From Mycolicibacterium elephantis DSM 44368 (GTDB lineage Bacteria > Actinomycetota > Actinomycetes > Mycobacteriales > Mycobacteriaceae), in contig NZ_ATDN01000056.1 of the NCBI RefSeq assembly GCF_004014805.1, forward strand, positions 62,001 through 126,000: a stretch of 64,000 nt of DNA. Reading direction: 5' to 3'. The position numbers and the translations under genes are program-made. The notes beneath the pieces are model-generated. The model was not told where the DNA came from and searched no databases. It saw nothing but the letters and a program-made list of their open reading frames with translations. Below, one piece after another: positions 26,628 through 34,122 of this stretch; within the stretch, counting starts at the first letter, position 1; each line of letters starts with the position of its first letter.

Positions 26628-27035
26628 AAACAGCACCTGCTCGACGGTGCGCAGGTCCAACCGGGTCGTCATCGACTTCGGCGCGTTGGGCATCCGCGCG
26701 GCGTAGACGTTGGCGGGGAACATCACCAGCAGAAGCAGGAACAGGCCGACCGCCGCAGCCACCCGGGTCGGTGGATACAGCAGCCCGGCGGCGCCGACCA
26801 GTTCGAGCACGCCGGTGACCGTCACCAGCAGCGCGGGTGCGGGTAGCCGCGGCGGGACGATCGCGATCATGTCGCGGCGCAGCGGGTTGACGAAGTGCGC
26901 GACACCGGTGAGCACGAACATCGCGGCCAGGCCCACGGCGATCGCCGACGGCCAGCTGTCGAGGTAGCCGACACCCAGCCAACCGGCCAGCCGGGCGGCG
27001 AGCGTGCCGAGGACGAGGGTCAGGACAACGATCAT
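26583..27035 (-). CDS. DoxX-like small membrane protein
   Basis: A 150-aa protein with four hydrophobic helices (e.g. AIAVGLAAMFVLTGVAHFV and ALLVTVTGVLELVGAAGLL), the layout of DoxX/DoxD-like proteins. The loop between helices one and two has RRDMIAIVPPRLP, a conserved feature of the group. It is divergent from a TetR gene; two operator-like palindromes lie in the 84-nt gap, so it is the probable target of that regulator. Role in redox or membrane quality is a family-level guess. Confidence 0.8.
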   Translation of the reverse strand: MIVVLTLVLGTLAARLAGWLGVGYLDSWPSAIAVGLAAMFVLTGVAHFVNPLRRDMIAIVPPRLPAPALLVTVTGVLELVGAAGLLYPPTRVAAAVGLFLLLLVMFPANVYAARMPNAPKSMTTRLDLRTVEQVLFLGAAAVVVGLGGIQ

Positions 27036-27049
27036 TTGCGAACTCCAAT

Positions 27050-27064
27050 CTTGACAGTGGCAAG
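27050..27064. promoter_or_regulatory. TetR operator candidate A in the DoxX/TetR divergon
   Basis: CTTGACAGTGGCAAG is a 15-bp palindrome with one mismatched pair. It is 15 nt upstream of the DoxX-like ATG. Confidence 0.55.
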
Positions 27065-27083
27065 TTCAGGATAGGAGCCTAAT

Positions 27084-27098
27084 CTAGGCATTGTCAAG
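27084..27098. promoter_or_regulatory. TetR operator candidate B in the DoxX/TetR divergon
   Basis: CTAGGCATTGTCAAG is a weaker 15-bp palindrome of the same pattern as site A. The two sites together also form a perfect 10-bp inverted repeat, AATCTTGACA at 27047-27056 with TGTCAAGATT at 27092-27101. Site B is 21 nt before the TetR GTG. Confidence 0.55.
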
Positions 27099-27119
27099 AT
27101 TGCGCGCTATGATGGCCGG

Positions 27120-27677
27120 GTGACCAAGGCGTCCTACCACCACGGCGATCTGAGGGCCGTCATCCTGGCGCACGCCGCCGAGCTCGTCGCCGAGCGCGGC
27201 GCCGACGGCGTCTCGCTGCGCGAGCTGGCCCGCGCGGCCGGCGTCTCCCATGCCGCACCCGCGCATCACTTCACCGACCGGCGCGGGCTGTTCACCGCGC
27301 TGGCGGCCGAGGGCTGGCGGTTGCTGGCGGTCGAGCTCGCCGATGCGAGACCGGAGTTCATCGACGCCGCGCTGGCGTATGTGCGGTTCGCGCTCGCGCA
27401 TCCCGGTCACTACGCGGTGATGTTCGACCGGTCGCTGGTCAACCCCGAGGATCCGGAACTGGTCGCCGCGATCGCGGCGGCGGGACGCGAACTCGCACAG
27501 GGTGTCGGCACCCTCGGCGACGACAGGGCGATCGCCGATCCGCAGGCTGCGGCGCTGGCGGCATGGTCTCTGGTGCACGGGTTTTCGCTGCTGTGGCTGA
27601 ACAAGGCCATCGACACCGACGACGATCCGATCGCGCTGGTGCACCGCGTCGCGGGGATGCTGTTCAAGAACGAGTAG
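27120..27677 (+). CDS. TetR-family regulator, divergent from DoxX-like gene
   Basis: A 185-aa TetR protein with helix-turn-helix at about residues 22-60 (LRELARAAGVSHAAPAHHFTDR), where the recognition helix is unusually rich in His and Ala. The C-terminal domain matches the TetR_C_33-like type (AWSLVHGFSLLWLNKA). GTG start at 27120. Two palindromes in the divergent gap suggest that it represses itself and the DoxX-like gene. Its TAG stop is part of the next gene's -10 box. Confidence 0.92.
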   Translation: MTKASYHHGDLRAVILAHAAELVAERGADGVSLRELARAAGVSHAAPAHHFTDRRGLFTALAAEGWRLLAVELADARPEFIDAALAYVRFALAHPGHYAVMFDRSLVNPEDPELVAAIAAAGRELAQGVGTLGDDRAIADPQAAALAAWSLVHGFSLLWLNKAIDTDDDPIALVHRVAGMLFKNE

Positions 27678-27680
27678 CGT
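27675..27680 (+). promoter_or_regulatory. Leaderless-type -10 box overlapping the TetR stop codon
   Basis: TAGCGT begins with the TetR TAG stop, then 7 nt, then ATG 27688 of the peroxidase gene. Confidence 0.5.
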
Positions 27681-27687
27681 GCCCGTC

Positions 27688-28185
27688 ATGACCGACACAC
27701 CGCTGACCGACATCCCGCTGACCACACTCGACGGCAAGCCCACCACGCTCGGGCAATTGGCCGACGGCGCCGCGCTGGTGGTCAACGTCGCCTCGAAGTG
27801 CGGCCTGACCCCGCAGTACACGGCCCTGGAGCAGTTGGCGAAGGACTACCGCGACCGCGGGCTCACCGTGATCGGGGTGCCGTGCAACCAGTTCATGGGC
27901 CAGGAACCCGGCACCGCCGAGGAGATCCAGGAGTTCTGCTCGACCACCTACGGCGTGACGTTTCCGCTGCTGGAGAAGACCGACGTCAACGGCCCCCAGC
28001 GCCATCCGCTGTATGAGCAGCTGACCAAGACGCCCGATGCCGACGGTGAAGCCGGCGACATCCAGTGGAACTTCGAGAAGTTCCTGCTCGCCCCGGGCGG
28101 CAAGGTGGCCAAGAGGTTCCGGCCCCGCACCGAGCCCGACGCGCCCGAGGTGATCGCCGCGATCGAAGAGGTCTTGGCGCACTGA
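27688..28185 (+). CDS. Glutathione peroxidase-family thiol peroxidase
   Basis: A 165-aa thioredoxin-fold peroxidase. Family motifs are VNVASKCGLTPQY with the peroxidatic cysteine at about 38, GVPCNQFMGQEPG, and WNFEKFL with the catalytic Trp/Asn. The active residue is Cys, not selenocysteine, so it probably uses thioredoxin or mycothiol systems rather than glutathione, which mycobacteria lack. ATG 27688 (MTDTPLTDI) fits the leaderless box; the in-frame GTG at 27679 would overlap that box. Confidence 0.93.
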   Translation: MTDTPLTDIPLTTLDGKPTTLGQLADGAALVVNVASKCGLTPQYTALEQLAKDYRDRGLTVIGVPCNQFMGQEPGTAEEIQEFCSTTYGVTFPLLEKTDVNGPQRHPLYEQLTKTPDADGEAGDIQWNFEKFLLAPGGKVAKRFRPRTEPDAPEVIAAIEEVLAH

Positions 28186-28226
28186 ATCGGCGACCAACTG
28201 GTGCCCGCGGCATAGCCCCGGCCCGC

Positions 28227-28232
28227 TAACGT
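28227..28232 (+). promoter_or_regulatory. Leaderless-type -10 box for the KstD-like gene
   Basis: TAACGT followed by 7 nt and ATG 28240. Confidence 0.55.
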
Positions 28233-28239
28233 GGCGGCC

Positions 28240-29874
28240 ATGGCAGATGCTGACGTCATCGTCGTAGGAGCCGGGCTGGCTGGGCTGGTCGCGGCGTGCG
28301 AAGTCGCCGAACGCGGCCGTCGCGTGTTGATCGTGGACCAGGAGAACGCGAACAACCTGGGCGGACAGGCGTTCTGGTCGTTCGGCGGGCTGTTCTTCGT
28401 CGACAGCCCCGAGCAGCGCAGGCTCGGGATCCGGGACAGCCACGAGCTGGCGCTGCAGGATTGGCTCGGCACGGCGGGATTCGACCGGCCCGAAGACCAC
28501 TGGCCGCGGCAATGGGCGCACGCCTACGTCGACTTCGCCGCCGGCGAGAAGCGCAGCTGGCTGCGCGAACGCGGATTGCAGACGTTCCCGCTCGTCGGAT
28601 GGGCGGAACGCGGCGGCTACGACGCACGCGGGCACGGCAACTCGGTGCCGAGGTTCCACATCACGTGGGGCACGGGGCCGGCGATCGTCGACATCTTCGC
28701 GCGTCGGCTGCTCGGATCACCCGCGGTGACGTTCAAGCACCGCCACCGCGTCGACGAGCTGATCGTCGAGAACGGCGCGGTGGTCGGGGTGCGCGGGGCG
28801 GTGCTGGATCCGTCGGATGCCGCCCGCGGTGTTGCGTCGTCGCGAAACGTCGTCGGCGACTTCGAGTTCCGCGCCGGCGCCGTCGTGGTCGCCAGCGGCG
28901 GCATCGGCGGCAACCACGACCTGGTGCGGCAGAACTGGCCCAAGCGGATGGGCCGGGTGCCCGGCCAACTGCTGTCCGGTGTGCCCGCGCATGTCGACGG
29001 GCGGATGATCGGCATCGCCGAGACCGCGGGCGCGCGTGTCATCAACAGCGACCGCATGTGGCACTACACCGAGGGCATCACCAACTACGACCCGATCTGG
29101 CCCATGCACGGCATCCGCATCCTGCCGGGCCCGTCGTCGCTGTGGCTGGACGCGCACGGAAGCCGCCTGCCCGCACCGCTGTATCCCGGGTTCGACACAC
29201 TCGGCACGCTCGAGCACATCGCACGGACGGGCCAGGACTACACCTGGTTCATCCTCAACGCGCGCATCATCGCCAAGGAATTCGCGCTGTCGGGTCAGGA
29301 GCAGAACCCCGATCTGACCGGCCGCAGCATCCGCGACGTGCTGCGCCGGGCGCGAAAGGGCGCGCCGGCACCTGTGCAGGCCTTTGTCGACCGCGGTGTG
29401 GACTTCGTGAGCGCGAATACGTTGCGCGACTTGGTTTCTGCGATGAACGACGTGCCCGATGTGCTGCCGCTGGAGTACGCAACGGTGGAAGCCGAAGTCA
29501 CCGCCCGCGACCGCGAGGTGGCCAACAAGTTCACCAAGGACATGCAGATCGCCTCGATCCGCGTGGCGCGCAACTATCTGGGCGACCGGGTCAGCCGCGT
29601 CGTCGCCCCGCACCGGCTCACTGACCCGAAGGCCGGCCCGCTGATCGCGGTCAAGCTGCATATCCTCACGCGGAAATCGTTGGGCGGCTTGGAAACCGAC
29701 CTGGATTCGCGGGTGCTCAAGCCCGACGGCACCGTGTTCGACGGGCTTTTCGCCGCGGGGGAGGCCGCCGGGTTCGGCGGCGGCGGGGTGCACGGCTACC
29801 GCTCGCTCGAGGGCACCTTCCTCGGCGGCTGCGTGTTCTCCGGGCGGGCCGCGGGCCGCGCGGCCGCCTCCTAG
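28240..29874 (+). CDS. FAD-binding dehydrogenase, KstD/fumarate-reductase type (Rv0785)
   Basis: A 544-aa flavoprotein. The N-terminal FAD motif is VVGAGLAGLVAAC with the ribose-binding glutamate/aspartate in LIVDQEN. A second glycine-rich segment VVVASGGIGGNHDLV follows. The C-terminal FAAGEAAGFGGGGVHGYRSLEG closes the FAD site as in 3-ketosteroid delta-1-dehydrogenases and flavocytochrome-c-type reductases. Substrate not assignable. Convergent with the next gene: the two stop codons share bases (CTAG). Confidence 0.92.
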   Translation: MADADVIVVGAGLAGLVAACEVAERGRRVLIVDQENANNLGGQAFWSFGGLFFVDSPEQRRLGIRDSHELALQDWLGTAGFDRPEDHWPRQWAHAYVDFAAGEKRSWLRERGLQTFPLVGWAERGGYDARGHGNSVPRFHITWGTGPAIVDIFARRLLGSPAVTFKHRHRVDELIVENGAVVGVRGAVLDPSDAARGVASSRNVVGDFEFRAGAVVVASGGIGGNHDLVRQNWPKRMGRVPGQLLSGVPAHVDGRMIGIAETAGARVINSDRMWHYTEGITNYDPIWPMHGIRILPGPSSLWLDAHGSRLPAPLYPGFDTLGTLEHIARTGQDYTWFILNARIIAKEFALSGQEQNPDLTGRSIRDVLRRARKGAPAPVQAFVDRGVDFVSANTLRDLVSAMNDVPDVLPLEYATVEAEVTARDREVANKFTKDMQIASIRVARNYLGDRVSRVVAPHRLTDPKAGPLIAVKLHILTRKSLGGLETDLDSRVLKPDGTVFDGLFAAGEAAGFGGGGVHGYRSLEGTFLGGCVFSGRAAGRAAAS

Positions 29875-30524
29875 AAGGCGACCCCGTCCTCCTCGGGAAG
29901 CACCTGGAAATCGGTGTCGGTCATCTCCGAGAGCCGGTCGTAGAAGATGCCGCGGGCGCTCGGGTCGATGATCGCCTGGTGGATCGGCACCGCATGCGTC
30001 GGCGCGACGGCACGCAGGTAATCCACCGCCTCGGAGATCTTCATCCACGGCGCGGCCGCGGGTGTCGCCAGCACGTCGACCGGTTCGCCCGGCGTGAACA
30101 GCGCGTCGCCGGGGTGCATCAGGCGCGCCGCATGGGTGCCGTCGCCGACCAGGTAGGAGATGTTGTCGATGACGGGGATCTCGGGGTGGATCACCGCGTG
30201 CCGACCCCCGGCGCCGCGTACGGTCAGATGGCCGATCTGCAGTTCGTCGCCGACGTGCACGGCCTGCCACGGCTCCCCGAGTTGGGCGGCGGTCTGCGGG
30301 TCGGCGTACAACGCGGCCTGCGGGTTGGCGTCCAGCAGCGCGGGCAGCCGTTGGGTGTCGGCGTGGTCGGGGTGCTGATGGGTGATCAGGATCGCCGAGA
30401 GGCCCGTGATGCCCTCGAATCCGTGCGAGAAGACGCCCGGGTCGAAGAGAACGGTGGTGTCGGAGCCGGAATCATTCGTGAACTTCGCGAGTAGGCATGA
30501 ATGGCCGAAATGCGTCAATTCCAT
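29871..30524 (-). CDS. Metallo-beta-lactamase-fold hydrolase (Rv0786c-type)
   Basis: A 217-aa compact MBL protein of the UlaG/YtnP-like branch. Starts MELTHFGHSCLL; the metal signature is THQHPDHADT (HxHxDH), with HPGD as the further ligand and PIHQ near the C-terminus. It likely hydrolyses a phosphodiester or ester bond with two metal ions. ATG at 30524 is chosen since it fits the typical UlaG-like N-terminus; the longer open frame is a shadow. Physiological substrate unknown. Confidence 0.9.
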   Translation of the reverse strand: MELTHFGHSCLLAKFTNDSGSDTTVLFDPGVFSHGFEGITGLSAILITHQHPDHADTQRLPALLDANPQAALYADPQTAAQLGEPWQAVHVGDELQIGHLTVRGAGGRHAVIHPEIPVIDNISYLVGDGTHAARLMHPGDALFTPGEPVDVLATPAAAPWMKISEAVDYLRAVAPTHAVPIHQAIIDPSARGIFYDRLSEMTDTDFQVLPEEDGVAF

Positions 30525-30554
30525 ACCTATATTGTGGCGGGGGGTGGTTGAAGC

Positions 30555-31220
30555 GTGCGGATGATGCTCGCGATCGTGCTCGCGGCGTGCGGTCTGGCCG
30601 TCGTGCCAGGTCCGCCCGCGCACGCCGTGCCGGGGATCTGCCCGCCGGCCTGCGACGCCGTCCCCGACTCGGCCTGGATGGTGTCCACCGCGATCCCCCT
30701 GTACCCGGTGTACCGCTGGCCGGGACTGGCCGGAGTGGCCGTCACCGCCACCGCGCCGCGGTTCGCCTTCGAGCAGGCCTGCGCCAGCCCGCCCGTCGTC
30801 CCCGACCCCCGCGACTACGCCGTCGCCGCACGCGCGACGGTGCCCAACCCGCCCGGCGACTGGCAGCTGCAGGCGCAGGTGGTGCATTGGCGGGGGCCCA
30901 CCGCGCAGGGCGGCCCGACGGCGGCGCAGACCCTCCAGCTCGCCAAGACCCGGATACGCACCTGCCAGCTGACGGCGCCGTTCGTGTCGCCGTCGATCAC
31001 CGTCGACGAACCGGACCGGGTCGCCGCGGTGATCAGCGCGGCCCGCCAGCGGGTGATGCACCAGTACCTGCTGGCGCACCCGGACAGCAGCAGCGTCGTC
31101 GAGCTGGCCCTGTGGTCGACGGTGCCACCGCGGGTGCCCTGGTCACCGGTCGCCGACGCGCAGGTCTTCGACGCCATGGCGGCCCCGCTCTGCCAGGCGT
31201 ACGTCGGATCGTGCCGGTGA
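30555..31220 (+). CDS. Secreted protein of unknown function (Rv0787 position)
   Basis: A 221-aa protein with a signal peptide (MMLAIVLAACGLAVVPG, cleavage after AHA). The mature part has four to six cysteines (ICPPAC near the N-terminus, EQACAS, RTCQL and YVGSC at the end) that could form disulfides outside the cell. There is no lipobox at the cleavage site. It lies divergent from the MBL gene and 36 nt upstream of purS. No enzyme motif recognised. GTG 30555 or ATG 30561 may be the start. Confidence 0.75.
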   Translation: MRMMLAIVLAACGLAVVPGPPAHAVPGICPPACDAVPDSAWMVSTAIPLYPVYRWPGLAGVAVTATAPRFAFEQACASPPVVPDPRDYAVAARATVPNPPGDWQLQAQVVHWRGPTAQGGPTAAQTLQLAKTRIRTCQLTAPFVSPSITVDEPDRVAAVISAARQRVMHQYLLAHPDSSSVVELALWSTVPPRVPWSPVADAQVFDAMAAPLCQAYVGSCR

Positions 31221-31243
31221 GGCGCACCGGCTGAACTCGCCGG

Positions 31244-31249
31244 TACAGT
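31244..31249 (+). promoter_or_regulatory. Leaderless-type -10 box for purS-purQ
   Basis: TACAGT, 7 nt, then the purS GTG at 31257. It drives the purSQ pair. Confidence 0.6.
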
Positions 31250-31256
31250 TGTCGCC

Positions 31257-31496
31257 GTGGCAAGGGTGGTGGTGCACGTGATGCCCAAGGCGGAGATTCT
31301 GGACCCGCAGGGGCAGGCGATCGTCGGCGCGCTGGGCCGTCTGGGCTTCAACGGCGTCTCAGATGTACGGCAGGGCAAGCGATTTGAACTTGAAGTCGAT
31401 GACAGCATCGACGATGACATGTTGGCTGAGATCGCCGAATCGCTGTTGGCGAACACCGTCATCGAGGACTGGTTCGTGACCAGGGAGCAAGCGTGA
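31257..31496 (+). CDS. purS: FGAM synthetase subunit PurS
   Basis: A 79-aa small subunit of the three-part formylglycinamidine ribonucleotide synthetase used by actinobacteria and Gram-positives. MPKAEILDPQGQAI and GFNGVSDVRQGKRFEL are typical of the family. It bridges PurL and PurQ so that ammonia is channelled between them. The stop overlaps the purQ start by 4 nt. purL lies 5 kb downstream, so the three subunits are made from two transcripts. Confidence 0.95.
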   Translation: MARVVVHVMPKAEILDPQGQAIVGALGRLGFNGVSDVRQGKRFELEVDDSIDDDMLAEIAESLLANTVIEDWFVTREQA

Positions 31497-32167
31497 GCGC
31501 GCGTGTGGGCGTGATCACATTTCCCGGCACCCTCGACGACGTCGACGCCGCGCGGGCGGTGCGCCTCGCCGGCGGTGAGGCGGTGAACCTCTGGCACGCC
31601 GACCCCGACCTGAAGAACGTGGACGCCGTCGTGGTCCCCGGCGGGTTCTCCTACGGTGACTATCTGCGCGCGGGCGCGATCGCGAAGTTCGCGCCGGTGA
31701 TGGGTGAGGTGATCACCGCCGCCGAGCGCGGTATGCCGGTGTTGGGAATCTGCAACGGATTTCAAGTTCTCTGCGAGGCGGGTCTGCTGCCGGGCGCGCT
31801 GACCCGAAACGTGGGTTTGCATTTCGTGTGCCGTGACCTGTGGCTGCAGGTGGTGACCAACACGACGGCGTGGACGTCGCGCTACGAGCGCGGCGCCGAC
31901 ATCCTGGTTCCGCTGAAGTCCGGCGAGGGCCGCTATGTCGCCAGCGAGGACGTGCTCGACGAGCTCGAGGCCGAGGATCGGGTGGTGTTCCGCTACCGCG
32001 ACAATCCCAACGGCTCGCAGCGCGACATCGCGGGGATCTGCTCGGCCAACCGGCGGGTGGTCGGGTTGATGCCGCACCCCGAGCACGCCACCGAGGCGCT
32101 GACCGGCCCGTCGGACGACGGGCTCGGCATCTTCTACTCCGCGCTGGACGCGGTGCTGGCCGCCTGA
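31493..32167 (+). CDS. purQ: FGAM synthetase glutaminase subunit PurQ
   Basis: A 224-aa class-I glutamine amidotransferase that supplies ammonia to PurL (step 4). The nucleophile is in GICNGFQVL, and the His/Glu pair of the triad is in PHPEHATE. VVPGGFSYGDYLRAGAIAKF is the oxyanion-site region. GTG at 31493 overlaps purS. Followed by a hairpin repeat and the convergent encapsulin operon. Confidence 0.96.
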   Translation: MSARVGVITFPGTLDDVDAARAVRLAGGEAVNLWHADPDLKNVDAVVVPGGFSYGDYLRAGAIAKFAPVMGEVITAAERGMPVLGICNGFQVLCEAGLLPGALTRNVGLHFVCRDLWLQVVTNTTAWTSRYERGADILVPLKSGEGRYVASEDVLDELEAEDRVVFRYRDNPNGSQRDIAGICSANRRVVGLMPHPEHATEALTGPSDDGLGIFYSALDAVLAA

Positions 32168-32177
32168 GCCTGGCGCG

Positions 32178-32235
32178 CGAGCGTGCATAGAGTCGCGAAT
32201 TCTGTCGGCGTGTCGCCCTCAGACTCGCACGCTCG
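32178..32235. repeat. Intergenic hairpin repeat, CGAGCGTGC type
   Basis: Arms CGAGCGTGC (32178-32186) and GCACGCTCG (32227-32235), prolonged after a 3-nt bulge by GAGTC (32190-32194) pairing with GACTC (32222-32226). It sits between the convergent purQ and encapsulin genes, a likely bidirectional terminator. Its sequence differs from the GCGAGCAGACGC family. Confidence 0.7.
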
Positions 32236-32247
32236 GCGCAATGTGAG

Positions 32248-33051
32248 TCAGTCGGCGCTCAGGGCGACCGAGGCCTCCGAGGTGTAGCACAAGAACGTCA
32301 GCGTCTCCTCGAGGTAGAGCTGCACGGTCCCGGCGTCGTGCGACAGGTAGCCGATCGACACGTCGGTGCCGATCTGCAGATCGAAATCGCCCCCGCGAGT
32401 GGACAGCACGAACGCACCGTCGATGGCGGGCGCCCAGATGATGTCCCCGCCACCGATCAGCCGGTTGAGATGTTCGCGGATCGGATAGCCGTGTTCGGTG
32501 GTCTCGCTGACCTTGGTGTAGGCCTCCGCCGACAGCAGCACCGAATACGGGCCTCCGACGCCGGCCAGCCGCAGTTCCGACAGGGCCTGGGCGATGACGT
32601 CGGCGAAGTCGCGGGGGTCGTCGGGCAGCGCGAGCGCCGGATTGGAGCTGCAATTGCGGATGCCCTCGATGGACGCCGCCTCGTAGCCCTCGAAGATCGC
32701 CCGGTCCTCGACGAACGCCAGTTTCTGGGCGGCCTCCTTGACCGGATCCCAGTCGGAGTCCTGCGATCCGCGCTCGACGTCGTCGATCGCCGATCGTGTC
32801 ACCGTGAACGGCACCCGCAGCCGTACCAGCGGCTGGCTCTCCCGCAGATGGGCCACCACACCCTCCCCGGGTGGCGCCACGTCGCGCAGGTGCCCGGTGC
32901 TGACCGCGGCCACCACCGGGCCGCCCGGCTCGCTGACGTCGACGACGCGCCGTCCGGCGATGTGCCGCTTGAAGGTCCGGCTTGCCTCCAGTTCGATTTC
33001 GGCCCAGGCGACCTCGGTGATCGGAGCGAGGTCGCGATACAGGTTGTTCAT
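32248..33051 (-). CDS. enc: Encapsulin shell protein (Cfp29)
   Basis: A 267-aa HK97-fold protein that self-assembles into a small icosahedral shell. Begins MNNLYRDLAPITEVAWAEIE, the conserved N-terminal arm that binds cargo peptides in family 1 encapsulins. The E-loop/P-domain segment ASRTFKRHIAGRRVVDV and the C-terminal LYLEETLTFLCYTSEASVAL are also typical. The ATG overlaps the DyP peroxidase stop (ATGA), so shell and cargo are co-translated. Corresponds to Rv0798c/Cfp29. Confidence 0.97.
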   Translation of the reverse strand: MNNLYRDLAPITEVAWAEIELEASRTFKRHIAGRRVVDVSEPGGPVVAAVSTGHLRDVAPPGEGVVAHLRESQPLVRLRVPFTVTRSAIDDVERGSQDSDWDPVKEAAQKLAFVEDRAIFEGYEAASIEGIRNCSSNPALALPDDPRDFADVIAQALSELRLAGVGGPYSVLLSAEAYTKVSETTEHGYPIREHLNRLIGGGDIIWAPAIDGAFVLSTRGGDFDLQIGTDVSIGYLSHDAGTVQLYLEETLTFLCYTSEASVALSAD

Positions 33052-34079
33052 GGGGTTCCTTTCAGGCTGCCGATACCGAGTGAGCCGTCATAGTCGACCG
33101 GGCTTACCACCTCAGCAGGTCGAACCTCCTCGGTCGCCGGTGAATCCGGAAGCGGCGGTGGATCGTTGAGGAAATCGACGATCGGGGTGAAGAACAGTGT
33201 GCCGGTCACCGCGGTGGAGAAGTCCAGGATCCTGTCGGTGTTGCCGGGCGGATCGCCCAGGAACATGTTGCGCAGCATCTGCTCGGTGACCTCAGGCGTG
33301 CGGGAGTAACCGATGAAGTAGGTGCCGAACTCGCCCTTGCCGACCTCTCCGAACGGCATGTTGTGCCGCACGATCTTGAGCTCGTTACCCTCGTCGTCCT
33401 CGACGACGTTCAGGGCCACATGGGAATTCGCCGGCTTCATCGCATCGGAGAGCTCGATGTCGTCCTGTTTGGTGCGGCCGATGACCCGTTCCTGCTCGGA
33501 CGTGGGCAGCGCGTTCCAGGCGTCCATGTCGTGCACGTACTTCTGCACGTGCACATAGCAGCCGCCGGCGAAATCGGGGTCCTCGTCGCCGATCTGCGTC
33601 GCGCTTCGGGCCAGCGGGCCGTCGGGATTCTCGGTGCCGTCGACGAACCCCAACAGGTCGCGGTTGTCGAAAAACCGGAAACCGTGCACCTCGTCGACGA
33701 CGTTGAGCGCACCGTCGGCCGCGTCGATGAGCCGGCTCGCCAGCTCGAAGCACACGTCCATCGACTCGGCCCTGATGTGGAACAACATGTCTCCGGGGGT
33801 CGACGGGGCGTGGTGGCGGGGGCCGTCGAGCTCGATGAACGGATGCAGCTCGGCAGGCCGAGGGCCGGAGAACAACCGGTCCCAGGCGTCGGAGCCGATC
33901 GACGTCACCACCGACAGGTTCTTGGTCGGGTCGCGAAATCCGATCGCGCGCACCAGAGCCGAGATGTCGGGCAGCGCGTCGTGCACCGATCGCTCGCCGC
34001 CTTCCTCGATGGTCGCCACCAGAAAGATGGCCGCCGGTGTCAGCGGCGCCAGTACGGGTTGCGGTAGGGGATCGGGCAC
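33048..34079 (-). CDS. dyp: Dye-decolorising heme peroxidase, encapsulin cargo
   Basis: A 343-aa DyP-type peroxidase. The distal motif is GFVDGTENP with the catalytic Asp; the proximal heme His is in NSHVAL, and the Arg in IVRHNMPFG. The last residues DGSLGIGSLKG are the classic targeting peptide that docks inside the encapsulin shell. A proline/acidic linker of about 25 residues precedes it. GTG at 34079 follows a TAAGGT box by 7 nt. The longer frame to 34373 is rejected because it runs into pepC. Peroxide-dependent oxidant defence or dye/phenol oxidation; natural substrate unknown. Confidence 0.96.
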   Translation of the reverse strand: MPDPLPQPVLAPLTPAAIFLVATIEEGGERSVHDALPDISALVRAIGFRDPTKNLSVVTSIGSDAWDRLFSGPRPAELHPFIELDGPRHHAPSTPGDMLFHIRAESMDVCFELASRLIDAADGALNVVDEVHGFRFFDNRDLLGFVDGTENPDGPLARSATQIGDEDPDFAGGCYVHVQKYVHDMDAWNALPTSEQERVIGRTKQDDIELSDAMKPANSHVALNVVEDDEGNELKIVRHNMPFGEVGKGEFGTYFIGYSRTPEVTEQMLRNMFLGDPPGNTDRILDFSTAVTGTLFFTPIVDFLNDPPPLPDSPATEEVRPAEVVSPVDYDGSLGIGSLKGTP

Positions 34080-34086
34080 GTGTTTG

Positions 34087-34092
34087 ACCTTA
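34087..34092 (-). promoter_or_regulatory. Leaderless-type -10 box for the DyP-encapsulin operon
   Basis: On the reverse strand TAAGGT, then 7 nt, then GTG at 34079. It lies in a 43-nt gap shared with the pepC promoter. Confidence 0.5.
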
Positions 34093-34122
34093 ACGTGGTC
34101 GCGTCGGCGAAGATGGATAACT

